Source of the DNA: Luteipulveratus halotolerans
GTDB lineage: Bacteria > Actinomycetota > Actinomycetes > Actinomycetales > Dermatophilaceae
Length of the DNA stretch: 64,000 nucleotides
Assembly (NCBI RefSeq): GCF_001247745.1
Contig: NZ_LAIR01000002.1
Coordinates: forward strand, 2,480,001-2,544,000
Direction: 5' to 3'
In this document: positions 1 to 7,830 of the stretch, piece after piece
Layout: each line of letters starts with the position of its first letter
How positions within the stretch are numbered: position 1 is the stretch's first letter
Notes under the pieces: model-generated
What the model saw: the letters and a program-made list of their open reading frames with translations, nothing else
What the model was told of the DNA's origin: nothing
The model's database searches: none
Position numbers and translations under genes: made by a program

Positions 1-168
1 GACGTCGGGGTTCTCCTTGGCGCCGGCAAGAGCGGCCTCGCCGTTGTCCCGGACGTCGACCTCGTAGCCCTCGCGGCGCAGCGCACGCGCCAGGGGCTCG
101 GAGATGGTGGGGTCGTCCTCCGCGAGCAGAACCCGTGCCATCGGCAGGATCGTGGGGGCGTCACTCAT
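1..168 (-). CDS. Response regulator, N-terminal part (cut by window edge)
   Basis: Only the first 56 codons lie in the window; the gene runs off the left edge. The visible part is the start of a CheY-like receiver domain, with the acidic pair of the phosphorylation pocket in VLLAEDDPTISEPLARALR. Response regulators of this kind are phosphorylated by a sensor kinase and usually bind DNA through a C-terminal domain, which cannot be seen here. Two starts are possible: ATG at 168 (used) or ATG at 141, which gives MARVLLAEDD, the more usual beginning of such proteins. It lies 33 nt downstream of the enoyl-CoA hydratase stop and is probably last in the birA-cyclase-hydratase operon. The subfamily (OmpR versus other) cannot be settled. 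Confidence 0.85.
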   Translation of the reverse strand, partial: MSDAPTILPMARVLLAEDDPTISEPLARALRREGYEVDVRDNGEAALAGAKENPDV

Positions 169-201
169 CTGGGGGTCACCGCTTCCTCGTTGCCAACACT
201 G

Positions 202-990
202 TCATCGACCTGGCCACTGGGGCGCTCGCTTCTCGGCGAACGCCCGCACACCTTCTGCACGGTCACCGGAGAACGCGGTCGCCCGCCAGCAGGCGTCCTC
301 GATCTCCAGTCCCGCATCAAGACTCACATCGTGCCCCAGCCGCATCGCTCGTTTGGCATTGCGTAGCCCCACGGGCGAGTTCGCTGCCACGGCGGCGGCC
401 CACTCCAGTGCGTACGAGCGTGCCTCGCCGGCCGCAACGACCTCGTCGACCACGCCCACGCTGTGGGCGTCGCCGGCGTGCAGCCGGGCTGCGGAGAAGA
501 TCATCCGTGCGGCCCTGGACCAGCCGACCCGACGCGTCAGCAGCTGAGTGCCGCCGCCGCCAGGGATGACGCCGACCGAGACCTCGGGCAGGCCGACGAC
601 AGCCTTCTCGCCGCACACGATCAGGTCGCAGGACAGCGCGATCTCGAGTCCGCCGCCGAGCGCGAAGCCCTCGACCGCGGCCACGACCGGCATGGGGAGG
701 TCGAGGACGCCGGTGTAGGCGGCCCGAGTGACCGGCCGCTGGGCGACCAGGTCGGCATCGGTGAAGCCGTTGCGCTCCTTGAGGTCAGCCCCGACGCAGA
801 ACGCCTTGGGGCTGGAGCTGCTCACGACGACGCACCGGACCGTGTCATCGGCGGCGAGGTCGGCGGTGGCGCGGCCCAGCTGCCGCGCCACCTCGGTGGA
901 GATGGCGTTGAGTGCATCAGGTCGGTCGAGCACGAGCTCGGCCACGTGCTCACCGTGGCGACGGACCTGCACCAGGGTGTCGGTGCTCAT
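202..990 (-). CDS. Enoyl-CoA hydratase/isomerase (crotonase) family protein
   Basis: This is a 262-residue crotonase-fold enzyme, a normal length for the family. It shows the substrate-binding segment VADxKERNG-like at about residues 65-75 and the oxyanion-hole glycines in FALGGGLEIALSCDL at about 105-120, followed by PEVSVGVIPGGGGTQLLTRRVG. Family members hydrate or isomerise enoyl-CoA thioesters in fatty-acid or amino-acid breakdown; the exact substrate cannot be read from sequence. The ATG start overlaps the stop of a 20-codon upstream ORF (ATGA at 987-990), so it is probably translated by coupling with the adenylate cyclase message. It belongs to the minus-strand operon birA, cyclase, mini-ORF, hydratase, response regulator. 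Confidence 0.93.
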   Translation of the reverse strand: MSTDTLVQVRRHGEHVAELVLDRPDALNAISTEVARQLGRATADLAADDTVRCVVVSSSSPKAFCVGADLKERNGFTDADLVAQRPVTRAAYTGVLDLPMPVVAAVEGFALGGGLEIALSCDLIVCGEKAVVGLPEVSVGVIPGGGGTQLLTRRVGWSRAARMIFSAARLHAGDAHSVGVVDEVVAAGEARSYALEWAAAVAANSPVGLRNAKRAMRLGHDVSLDAGLEIEDACWRATAFSGDRAEGVRAFAEKRAPQWPGR

Positions 991-1049
991 GCGAGGTCAC
1001 CGCGGATCGCAGCGAGGTACGAGCGGACGCCTTCGTGGGGTGCTCTCAT
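987..1049 (-). CDS. 20-residue coupled mini-ORF between cyclase and hydratase
   Basis: A 21-codon frame begins with ATG at 1049, overlaps the cyclase stop by ATGA, and ends with TGA overlapping the ATG of the hydratase gene, again as ATGA. A strong ribosome-binding site (AAGGAG) precedes it inside the cyclase 3' end. The peptide starts MRAPHEGV and ends IRGDLA. I recognise no family. It may be a real small protein, the stump of a shortened gene, or simply a ribosome hand-over device linking the two neighbours. The good SD and double stop-start overlap are what make it worth listing. Confidence 0.45.
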   Translation of the reverse strand: MRAPHEGVRSYLAAIRGDLA

Positions 1050-2140
1050 CGTTCTCCTTCGTCGGCGCCGGTCGGGCGCTCGCGCCGTAGGGCCCAGGGC
1101 ACGATCTCGCCGATGCCCGGGAGGTCGATCGGGTCGATCGCGGCGGTGCGGACCCCGGTCCGGTCGCGCACCACCTCGGCGACAGCAGCGTCGGCGAGCA
1201 CCGTGCCCGGGCGTGCCTGGGCAGTGAGGCGCGCCGCTCGGTTGACCGTCGTGCCGTAGATGTCACCGAGGCGGGCCAGGACACGGCCGGTGGCCATCCC
1301 GACGCGCATACGAGGCACCAGGTCGTCAGCAGCGGCCGACTCGACCAGGTCGAACGCGATGTCGACCGCGCCACCGATCTCCTGGTGGGTGAACAGGACC
1401 TCGTCACCGACGGTCTTGACCAGCGCACCGCCGTGCGAGGAGACGATGTCGGAGGCGAGCGCCTCGAACCGCAGCACCAGCTGAGCCAGCTCGCGTTCGC
1501 TCAGCTGACGCACGAGCTGGGTGAAGCTCACCAGGTCGGCGAACCCGACGGTGCGCATGACGCCGATGTGGCTCTCGGGCTCGGAGTCGGCGACCATCCG
1601 CGAGATCGCGACCGCGAGGTTGCGTCGCCACGCGTAGACCAGCATCGGCTCGACCTGGTCGGCCATCTCGCCGATCAGCTCGGCGGTGCGCAGCGCGGTG
1701 TGGCGGTCGAGGCCGATGCCGTTGTCGCCGCTCACGAAGTCGGCGACCAGCTGCGTCTGCCACATCGCGAGCCGGTCGGTGGTGCGACCGAACGCCCGAG
1801 CCATCGACAACGCGGTCGCCTCGTCGATCTGCAGCTCCTGGACCAGGTCGGCCGAGGCACGCAGCGCGGCGACGTCGGTCTCGTTGAACATGACGTCCTC
1901 GTCGCGAGGACTGGCGAACCCGAGCGCGCGCCACAGCAGACGCGCGTCCTCGCTGGAGGCACCGGCGCGCTCTGCGACGTCCGCACGGCGCAGGGTGCGA
2001 CCCGCACCCAGCAGGCGCGCCTCGATCTCGTCGACGTAGCGGGCGCTCTCGCGCTCCTCGGCCGACGTGGACGACGCGCTCGCGCTGGTCTGCGCGACCT
2101 CACCCTCGGTCGCGTCGGGCTCGGGCGGCCGGTCGGTCAT
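1046..2140 (-). CDS. Class III adenylate/guanylate cyclase with N-terminal regulatory domain
   Basis: This 364-residue soluble protein has an acidic, low-complexity first 30 residues, then a helical regulatory region resembling the autoinhibitory domain of Mycobacterium Rv1264-type cyclases (about 30-180), then a class III catalytic domain (about 190-355). In the catalytic domain the metal-binding aspartate sits in GFADLVSFTQL, the substrate-specifying Lys and second metal Asp in VKTVGDEVLF, and the transition-state Asn and Arg in GTTVNRAARLT. All key residues seem present, so it should make cAMP as a homodimer. Its ATG overlaps the birA stop by ATGA and its stop overlaps the mini-ORF. No membrane segments are seen. 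Why a cyclase is tied to biotin ligase and a hydratase is unclear. Confidence 0.92.
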   Translation of the reverse strand: MTDRPPEPDATEGEVAQTSASASSTSAEERESARYVDEIEARLLGAGRTLRRADVAERAGASSEDARLLWRALGFASPRDEDVMFNETDVAALRASADLVQELQIDEATALSMARAFGRTTDRLAMWQTQLVADFVSGDNGIGLDRHTALRTAELIGEMADQVEPMLVYAWRRNLAVAISRMVADSEPESHIGVMRTVGFADLVSFTQLVRQLSERELAQLVLRFEALASDIVSSHGGALVKTVGDEVLFTHQEIGGAVDIAFDLVESAAADDLVPRMRVGMATGRVLARLGDIYGTTVNRAARLTAQARPGTVLADAAVAEVVRDRTGVRTAAIDPIDLPGIGEIVPWALRRERPTGADEGER

Positions 2141-2991
2141 CGGACCTCGCCCTGGTCATCGGCCACCGGTCGGGCGTGGACGATGTCGCCGACCGCGTGC
2201 GCCACCTCACCGTCTGCTGCGCGGACGACGAGTCGTCCGTCGGTGTCGGTCGCGGTGGCCTCGCCGCGGCGTACGGTCCCGTCGGGCAGGTGGACGTCGA
2301 CCTGCCGGCCGAGCGTGACGCAGGCGTCGCGGTACGCCGACCGCAGGGTCTGCAGGTCACCCGCCGCCCAGGCGCGCTGGAGGTCGACGAGACCGCTCAG
2401 CAGTCGGGCGACGAGGGCCGTGCGGTCGACGGCCCCTGCTCCGCACAGCCGCAGCGACGTGGCCGTCTCGACAGGGAGCTCGTCGGCCTTCTGGTCGACG
2501 TTGAGCCCGACGCCGACAACCACGACAGGCGCGCCGCCGGCGGGTGTCGCGGTCTGGCACAGGATGCCGGCGAGCTTGCGCCACGGCTGCTCCCCTGAGC
2601 CGGACGGGCGCGCGAGCACGTCGTTGGGCCACTTCAGCCCGACGTCGACCGGGGCGAGATCACCGACTGCCGCGCGCACCGTCGTACCGACCAGGAGCGG
2701 GACCCAGCCCCAGTCGGCGTGGTCGCGCGGAAGGGGAAGGCTCGCCGACACCGCGATCGAGGACCGCGGCGGTGCCTGCCAGGTGCGGGTCAGGCGCCCG
2801 CGGCCGGCGGCCTGGTGGTCGGTGGTGACCACCCGCCACGGTGCAGGGTCGGCGAGCAGCTCGGCGTTGGTCGAGCCGATCGAGTCGTGGACGACCACGT
2901 CGGACCACGGCTGACCGGCCAGGGCAGCGACGAGCACGTCACGCTGCAAGGCCCTACGCTCCGGTAGCTCGACGTCCGCGATGTGGCTCAC
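2137..2991 (-). CDS. birA: Biotin--[acetyl-CoA-carboxylase] ligase
   Basis: BirA activates biotin to biotinyl-AMP and attaches it to the lysine of biotin carboxyl carrier domains. The 284-residue product has the SIGSTNAELL motif near residue 40, the biotin/AMP loop AAGRGRLTRTW (the GRGRxxR signature), the KWPNDVL motif and a C-terminal SH3-like cap. It lacks an N-terminal HTH, so it is a group I ligase and not a repressor. The start is GTG at 2991 (MSHIADVEL); the frame stays open far upstream, but that stretch lies antisense to accD. It is divergent from accD with 24 bp between starts, pairing the ligase with one of the carboxylase subunit genes. Confidence 0.95.
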   Translation of the reverse strand: MSHIADVELPERRALQRDVLVAALAGQPWSDVVVHDSIGSTNAELLADPAPWRVVTTDHQAAGRGRLTRTWQAPPRSSIAVSASLPLPRDHADWGWVPLLVGTTVRAAVGDLAPVDVGLKWPNDVLARPSGSGEQPWRKLAGILCQTATPAGGAPVVVVGVGLNVDQKADELPVETATSLRLCGAGAVDRTALVARLLSGLVDLQRAWAAGDLQTLRSAYRDACVTLGRQVDVHLPDGTVRRGEATATDTDGRLVVRAADGEVAHAVGDIVHARPVADDQGEVR

Positions 2992-3002
2992 ATCGCCAAG
3001 GC

Positions 3003-3008
3003 TATTGT
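3003..3008 (+). promoter_or_regulatory. Probable -10 box of a leaderless accD promoter
   Basis: TATTGT lies 7 nt before the accD ATG, the spacing seen for leaderless actinobacterial transcripts, and there is no Shine-Dalgarno before accD. It sits in the 24-bp gap between the divergent birA and accD starts. A clear -35 is not seen. Confidence 0.45.
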
Positions 3009-3015
3009 CTCGCGC

Positions 3016-4635
3016 ATGAGCAACGCCGCACAGCCCTCCGACGAGCCCGACCTGAGGACGACCGCGGGCCGCCTGGCTGACCTGCATCTGCGCAACGACG
3101 AGGCCGTTCACGCCGGATCCGCCCGCGCGGTCGAGAAGCAGCACGCCAAGGGCAAGCAGACCGCTCGCGAGCGCATCGAGATGCTGCTGGACGAGGGCTC
3201 GTTCATCGAGATGGACGAGCTGGCCCGCCACCGGTCGACGAACTTCGGGCAGGACGCCCACCGCCCCTACGGCGACGGGGTCGTCACCGGCTATGGCACG
3301 GTCGACGGTCGTACGGTCTGCGTGTTCTCCCAGGACTTCACCGTCTTCGGCGGGTCCCTGGGTGAGGTGTTCGGCGAGAAGATCGTCAAGGTCATGGACC
3401 TCGCCGCGAAGATCGGCTGCCCCGTGGTCGGGATCAACGACTCCGGCGGCGCGCGCATCCAGGAAGGCGTCGTCGCTCTGGGTCTGTACGCCGAGATCTT
3501 CCGCCGCAACGTGCACGCCTCCGGCGTCGTCCCCCAGATCTCGCTGGTGATGGGCCCGTGCGCCGGCGGTGCCGTCTACTCCCCCGCGATCACCGACTTC
3601 ACCGTGATGGTCGACCAGACCTCGCACATGTTCATCACCGGCCCCGACGTCATCAAGACCGTGACCGGTGAGGACGTCGCGTTCGAGGACCTCGGCGGCG
3701 CCCGCGCCCACAACACCAAGTCCGGTGTCGCTCACTACATGGCCTCCGACGAGACCGACGCGATCGACTACGTCAAGGAGCTGCTGGCCTACCTGCCCTC
3801 CAACAACATGGACGAGCCCGTCGTCCACGACACCGAGGTCGACCTGGAGGTCACCGACGTCGACCGCGAGCTCGACACGCTCGTCCCCGACTCACCCAAC
3901 ATGCCGTACGACATCAAGACGGCCATCGACCACGTGCTCGACGACGGTGAGTTCCTCGAGACCCAGGAGCTGTTCGCGCCGAACATCGTCACCGGCTTCG
4001 GTCGGGTCGAGGGCCGCCCCGTCGGGGTCGTGGCCAACCAGCCGATGCAGCTGGCCGGCACCCTGGACATCAACGCCTCCGAGAAGGCCGCGCGGTTCGT
4101 GCGCACCTGCGACGCGTTCAACATCCCGGTGCTCACGTTCGTTGACGTGCCCGGCTTCCTGCCGGGCACCGACCAGGAGTGGGGCGGCATCATCCGCCGC
4201 GGCGCCAAGCTGCTGTACGCCTACGCCGAGGCGACCGTGCCGCTGGTGACGATCATCACCCGCAAGGCCTACGGCGGCGCGTACGACGTGATGGGTTCCA
4301 AGCACCTCGGTGCCGACATCAACCTCGCCTGGCCCACCGCGCAGATCGCGGTCATGGGCGCGCAGGGTGCGGCCAACATCCTCTACCGCAAGCAGATCGC
4401 CGCCGTCTCCGAGGAGACCGGCGGCGACACCGACGCCGTCGAGGCCAAGCGCCAAGAGCTCATCCAGCAGTACGAGGACGCCCTGGCCAACCCCTACATC
4501 GCGGCCGAGCGGGGCTACGTCGACTCGGTGATCCCGCCGTCGTACACCCGCACCTACGTCATCAAGGCGCTGCGTGCCCTGCGCACCAAGCGCGAGACCC
4601 TGCCGCCGCGCAAGCACGGCAACATCCCGCTGTGA
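3016..4635 (+). CDS. Acyl-CoA carboxylase beta subunit (carboxyltransferase; propionyl/acetyl-CoA type)
   Basis: This 539-residue protein transfers carboxyl from carboxybiotin to acetyl- or propionyl-CoA, giving malonyl- or methylmalonyl-CoA. It has the two crotonase-like carboxyltransferase halves: GINDSGGARIQEGV and GPCAGGAVYSPA in the N half (oxyanion hole), and FVDVPGFLPGTDQEWGGIIRRGAK with TRKAYGGAYDVM in the C half. Length and motifs match AccD5/PccB of mycobacteria and Streptomyces. The ATG at 3016 is preferred because the sequence before it looks like promoter; an upstream in-frame GTG at 2983 would overlap birA. The stop overlaps the epsilon-subunit start by GTGA. The alpha subunit partner is probably the gene at 39276. 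Confidence 0.96.
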   Translation: MSNAAQPSDEPDLRTTAGRLADLHLRNDEAVHAGSARAVEKQHAKGKQTARERIEMLLDEGSFIEMDELARHRSTNFGQDAHRPYGDGVVTGYGTVDGRTVCVFSQDFTVFGGSLGEVFGEKIVKVMDLAAKIGCPVVGINDSGGARIQEGVVALGLYAEIFRRNVHASGVVPQISLVMGPCAGGAVYSPAITDFTVMVDQTSHMFITGPDVIKTVTGEDVAFEDLGGARAHNTKSGVAHYMASDETDAIDYVKELLAYLPSNNMDEPVVHDTEVDLEVTDVDRELDTLVPDSPNMPYDIKTAIDHVLDDGEFLETQELFAPNIVTGFGRVEGRPVGVVANQPMQLAGTLDINASEKAARFVRTCDAFNIPVLTFVDVPGFLPGTDQEWGGIIRRGAKLLYAYAEATVPLVTIITRKAYGGAYDVMGSKHLGADINLAWPTAQIAVMGAQGAANILYRKQIAAVSEETGGDTDAVEAKRQELIQQYEDALANPYIAAERGYVDSVIPPSYTRTYVIKALRALRTKRETLPPRKHGNIPL

Positions 4636-4838
4636 CCGGCGAGCAGTCCCCGCTGCGCGTCATCAGCGGCGACGCCTCGGCCGAGGAGGTCGCCGCCGTG
4701 CTGGCCGTGCTCTCGGCAGCCGGTGGCGGCGACCGGCCCGAGACTCCCGAGCCGCGCTCGCGCTGGGGTCGTCCGCGTCCGCGCGGCAGCGCCGGGGCCT
4801 CACCGGACGGGTGGGTGCGCTCGGGCCGACCCGGCTGA
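4632..4838 (+). CDS. Acyl-CoA carboxylase epsilon subunit
   Basis: A 68-residue protein starting with GTG at 4632, overlapping the accD stop. Its N-terminal half, LRVISGDASAEEVAAVLAVL, fits the short conserved helix of AccE/PccE epsilon subunits (typical pattern LRVVxGxPtxEElAALvavL). The tail is Arg/Gly/Pro-rich and ends near GWVRSGRPG, also usual. In Streptomyces and mycobacteria this subunit strengthens the alpha-beta complex. Immediate position after the beta subunit supports the call. It is easy to miss because of its size and GTG start. Confidence 0.9.
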   Translation: MTGEQSPLRVISGDASAEEVAAVLAVLSAAGGGDRPETPEPRSRWGRPRPRGSAGASPDGWVRSGRPG

Positions 4839-4872
4839 GCGACGACCCGCCCCGACCGTCTCACATTGAGTA

Positions 4873-4909
4873 ATGGTCGGTTATTCCATCTAGCGCATCC
4901 TGTTATCGT
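4873..4909 (+). promoter_or_regulatory. Predicted promoter and operator of the TauE/SafE gene
   Basis: An extended -10, TG followed by TATCGT (4901-4909), lies about 50 nt before the ATG at 4958. A small inverted repeat ATGG-N9-CCAT (4873-4889) covers the place where the -35 should be (about 4881-4886) and could bind a repressor. The regulator is unknown. Based on pattern only. Confidence 0.3.
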
Positions 4910-4957
4910 CCGCTGGGCGAGGCACCCGCCTCTCCCGGATCGTTCAGGAGCACCACC

Positions 4958-5887
4958 ATGCGCAGACTCGTCCTGCTGGCTCTCGTCGGCCTGGGCGCCC
5001 AGCTCGTCGACGGCAGTCTCGGGATGGCGTACGGCGTCACCTCCACGACGCTGCTGCTCGCGATCGGCACCAACCCGGCCGCGGCCTCGGCCACCGTGCA
5101 CCTCGCCGAGATCGGGACGACGCTCATCTCGGGCACCTCGCACTGGAAGTTCGGCAACGTCGACTGGCCGGTCGTACTCAAGATCGGCCTCCCGGGTGCG
5201 GTCGGCGCGTTCGCCGGCGCGACGTTCCTGTCCAACCTGTCGACCGAGACGGCTGAGCCCGTGATGGCGCTGGTGCTGCTGACCCTGGGCCTATACGTCC
5301 TCACCCGCTTCACCCTGTGGGGCCTGAAGAAGAGCGAGCTCGGCAAGCCGTTGCGCAAGCGCTTCCTCGGTCCGCTCGGCCTGGTCGCGGGCTTCGTCGA
5401 CGCCACCGGTGGCGGCGGCTGGGGGCCGGTCGGCACCCCGGCGATCCTCAGCTCGGGCCGCCTGGAGCCGCGCAAGGTGATCGGCTCGATCGACACCTCC
5501 GAGTTCCTGGTGGCGATCGCCGCGAGCCTGGGCTTCCTGACCGCGCTCGGATCGCAGGGCATCGACTTCGGCTGGGTCGCCGCGCTGCTCATCGGCGGCG
5601 CCATCGCAGCCCCGATCGCGGCCTGGCTGGTGCGGCACATCCCGCCGCGCATCCTGGGCTCGATGGTCGGCGGCGTCATCATCGTCACCAACTCACGCAC
5701 CCTGCTCAAGAGCGACTGGATCGACGCCTCGGACGGCACGCGCTACGCCGTCTACGCCGTGCTGTACGCCGTCTGGGCGGCCGCGATCGCCCACTCCTTC
5801 CGTGCCTGGCGGCGCGAGGAGGCGTCGGCCGCTGCGACCACGGTCGAGGAGTCGTCCGAGCGCGCGTCCGAGCCCGCCCACGCCTGA
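4958..5887 (+). CDS. Sulfite exporter TauE/SafE family permease
   Basis: This 309-residue polytopic membrane protein has the two-repeat TauE/SafE layout: about eight hydrophobic segments with glycine-rich signatures in each half (GAQLVDGSLGMAYGVTSTT near residue 10 and GFVDATGGGGWGPVGTPAIL near 145). Members move sulfite, sulfonates or other small organic anions out of or into the cell; the substrate here is unknown. The C-terminal 35 residues are hydrophilic (EEASAAATTVEESSERAS) and cytosolic or unstructured. A clear AGGAG lies 7 nt before the ATG. It is transcribed alone and faces the phytase gene across an inverted repeat. Confidence 0.9.
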   Translation: MRRLVLLALVGLGAQLVDGSLGMAYGVTSTTLLLAIGTNPAAASATVHLAEIGTTLISGTSHWKFGNVDWPVVLKIGLPGAVGAFAGATFLSNLSTETAEPVMALVLLTLGLYVLTRFTLWGLKKSELGKPLRKRFLGPLGLVAGFVDATGGGGWGPVGTPAILSSGRLEPRKVIGSIDTSEFLVAIAASLGFLTALGSQGIDFGWVAALLIGGAIAAPIAAWLVRHIPPRILGSMVGGVIIVTNSRTLLKSDWIDASDGTRYAVYAVLYAVWAAAIAHSFRAWRREEASAAATTVEESSERASEPAHA

Positions 5888-5922
5888 GCCTCGCCTCTCC
5901 CGTTCACGTCACCGGCGCGGCG

Positions 5923-5982
5923 CCGAGAGTGCACGCCGTGTCGCCCTGGGCCGCGCCAGAACGACGCGGCGTGCACTCTCGG
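5923..5982. terminator. 21-bp inverted repeat between convergent tauE and phytase genes
   Basis: Arms 5923-5943 and 5962-5982 are complementary over 21 bp with one mismatch and an 18-nt loop; the core is CCGAGAGTGCACGCCG. Placed between two convergent stops, it probably ends transcription from both sides. Arms this long and this exact also suggest an interspersed palindromic repeat family and not only a terminator. No second copy was found in the window. Confidence 0.6.
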
Positions 5983-5990
5983 CCGGTGTG

Positions 5991-7298
5991 TCAGCGGGGT
6001 ACGGCGGTCAGGCCGAGCGCGTCGGCGACCGAGCCCCAGCCGACGTAGGAGAAGTTCGTCGCGTCGCGCTCGGGGTCGACGTCCGCGCCGGTCTCGGGCT
6101 CGTCGTGCGAGACCAGCAGCCCGCGCGTGTACGGCCCGACCGGCCGGCTCGCGATCGCCAGGCCGTCGCTGCCGTTGACGTCGTCGGCACCGTCGACCCC
6201 ACGGATGCGGAAGCTGCCGACGGCCCGGTTGCGTCCGGTCAGGCCGTAGACCGCGAAGGTGTCGTCGCCCTGGCTCGACACGACGACGTACCCCGTGCGG
6301 CCGGGGCCGTCGTACACGTCGACGCCCTCGGCGTCTGCGGTCAGCAGGTGGCCGCCGAGGCCGCGGTCCGGGCCGACCGGGTCGCACTCCTCGGTCTCGG
6401 GATTCCACCGGTCCTGGATGCCGAAGTCCGTGACCTTGTCGACGAGGCGCGGCTGCCCGGTGCCCAGCGGCAGCGGCACCCGCCAGAGCCCGACGTCCTC
6501 CTGCGCCGCGTACAGCGTGGAGGTGTCCTGATCGACGCCCAGGCCCTCGAGCTGCGGGCCGGTACCGGGCTCCTCGCACGGCGTCCAGGTGGTGCCGTCG
6601 GGCAGCGCGAACGAGCCCGGCATGCTCAGGTGCTGCACGTCGGAGTATCCGACACCGTTGGTACTGCTGGTGATTCGGGCGGTCGCGATGCGGGTGGTGC
6701 CCTCCTGGGTAATGACGGCGTACGCCTCGCCCGGCCGCGGCTGCCACACCGACACGCCGTACGCCGTGTGCTCGTCTCCCACCGCGTCACGGTCGGGGTT
6801 GAACAGGAACCCGAGCTCGGGCGCCGTGACCTCGGTGAGCGGCTGCCGGGTCGCAGATCCGGCCGGGTCGATCGTGAAGAACCGCAGCTGGTCGTTGTAA
6901 CGATCCGACACGACGGCGAGGTCGACGGTGCGACCGCGGACGTTCATGCCATAGGCGATGTCGACGTTGTTGTAGCGACCGGCGACGCCGTCGGCGCGCG
7001 GCGCGGCGGTGGCCGGAAGCGACTGCAGCTCGCGCGAGCGCAGGTCGTAGACGCGTAGGCCGCCCTCCTTGGCGGTGGCGAGCACGACCGAGCGGCGTGA
7101 GTCGTGCGGGTGCACCCAGATCGCCGGGTCGTCGCCACTGGCGTTGCCGCCCTGCTCGTCGTCGTACAGCGCGGGCGTCTCGTTGTCCGTCGTGACGGCC
7201 ACCGGGCCGTCGGGCGTCGGGCGGGCGTGGGCAGGCGCGGTGGCGGTGGCGGCCAGCAGCGCGACGGCGACCGAGGCCGTCAGCAGACTCGTCTTCAT
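5991..7298 (-). CDS. Secreted beta-propeller 3-phytase
   Basis: This enzyme removes phosphate from phytate (inositol hexakisphosphate), releasing phosphate and lower inositol phosphates outside the cell. The 435-residue product has a Sec signal peptide (MKTSLLTASVAVALLAATATAPAHA, cleavage about residue 26). The mature part opens with the family hallmark DDPAIWVHPHDSRRSVVLAT followed by GGLRVYDL, and later shows YNNVDIAYG, CEEPGTGPQLEGLGVDQDT, ADAEGVDVYDG and GSDGLAIASR, which fit the six-bladed, calcium-dependent propeller. Length fits the family. It stands alone, converging on tauE. With the inositol catabolic cluster at 51-61 kb it gives a plausible phytate-to-inositol route, although other phosphatases would be needed. 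Confidence 0.93.
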   Translation of the reverse strand: MKTSLLTASVAVALLAATATAPAHARPTPDGPVAVTTDNETPALYDDEQGGNASGDDPAIWVHPHDSRRSVVLATAKEGGLRVYDLRSRELQSLPATAAPRADGVAGRYNNVDIAYGMNVRGRTVDLAVVSDRYNDQLRFFTIDPAGSATRQPLTEVTAPELGFLFNPDRDAVGDEHTAYGVSVWQPRPGEAYAVITQEGTTRIATARITSSTNGVGYSDVQHLSMPGSFALPDGTTWTPCEEPGTGPQLEGLGVDQDTSTLYAAQEDVGLWRVPLPLGTGQPRLVDKVTDFGIQDRWNPETEECDPVGPDRGLGGHLLTADAEGVDVYDGPGRTGYVVVSSQGDDTFAVYGLTGRNRAVGSFRIRGVDGADDVNGSDGLAIASRPVGPYTRGLLVSHDEPETGADVDPERDATNFSYVGWGSVADALGLTAVPR

Positions 7299-7350
7299 GG
7301 CTGCTCATGGTGGCGGCGCCGCCGGTCGCCCGGCCGACGGCCACGTGCAC

Positions 7351-7385
7351 AGCAGCCGAACTTCTCAGGCCCTCCGGTCGACCGC
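7351..7385. repeat. Left copy of 35-bp direct repeat (candidate attL)
   Basis: These 35 bases (beginning AGCAGCCGAACTTCTCAGGC) are identical to 21596-21630, where they include the last seven codons (stop included) of the MOSC gene. Identity stops sharply at both ends. The two copies are in the same orientation and bound the 14.2-kb accessory block, as expected for a duplicated integration site. No integrase is seen nearby. Confidence 0.6.
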
Positions 7386-7830
7386 TCCGTACGCCCTGCC
7401 GGGCCGTCGGAGCACTCACCACGGCGTTGTCTGGGACATTCAGCACGCGTAGACTCGTGGAGCGCGGGGCGTTGAGCCTCGCAAAGTGGACCCGAGACCC
7501 ATCCGGACGGTTGTGGCGCTCGGGTTCTGCGCTGCCTAGGGCGCCACTCGTCGTATGTCGACGATCGGCGATATCAGCTGCCGCCACGCCCCGCCCTTCG
7601 CATAGCACCAGGCGATCACATCGGGAAGAGCGAGCAGCGGCGCCGTGCCTGCACGGCCTCGGCGATCGCCTCGGGCACGCGCTCCCCGCCCAGAGCCAAC
7701 GGCTGCGACACGGCCGAGCCGGCTCGAAATGACGGATAGTGGGTCGCCTCAACCGTCCGACCTATTGGGCCAAGGTTACTGAGCCGCGCTGACAGGGGAT
7801 CTCCCCTGGCCCCGGGGGGAGCGCGGGCGC
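7386..7830. other. Apparently non-coding accessory DNA beside the left repeat
   Basis: No frame here has convincing codon use, start and family features on either strand. The stretch holds a degenerate relative of the repeat family at about 7720-7790 (GCTCGAAATGACGG followed later by TTACTGAGCCG). It may be decayed mobile-element DNA, but I could not identify a parent gene. Confidence 0.4.

Noticed and set aside
2992..3828. Upstream extension of the birA reading frame
   Set aside because: The extra residues are antisense to the well-conserved accD gene and GTG at 2991 gives a normal-length ligase.
7351..7830. Integrase or transposase expected at the left edge of the accessory block
   Set aside because: No tyrosine or serine recombinase motif or DDE transposase was visible in any frame here or near 21.6 kb.
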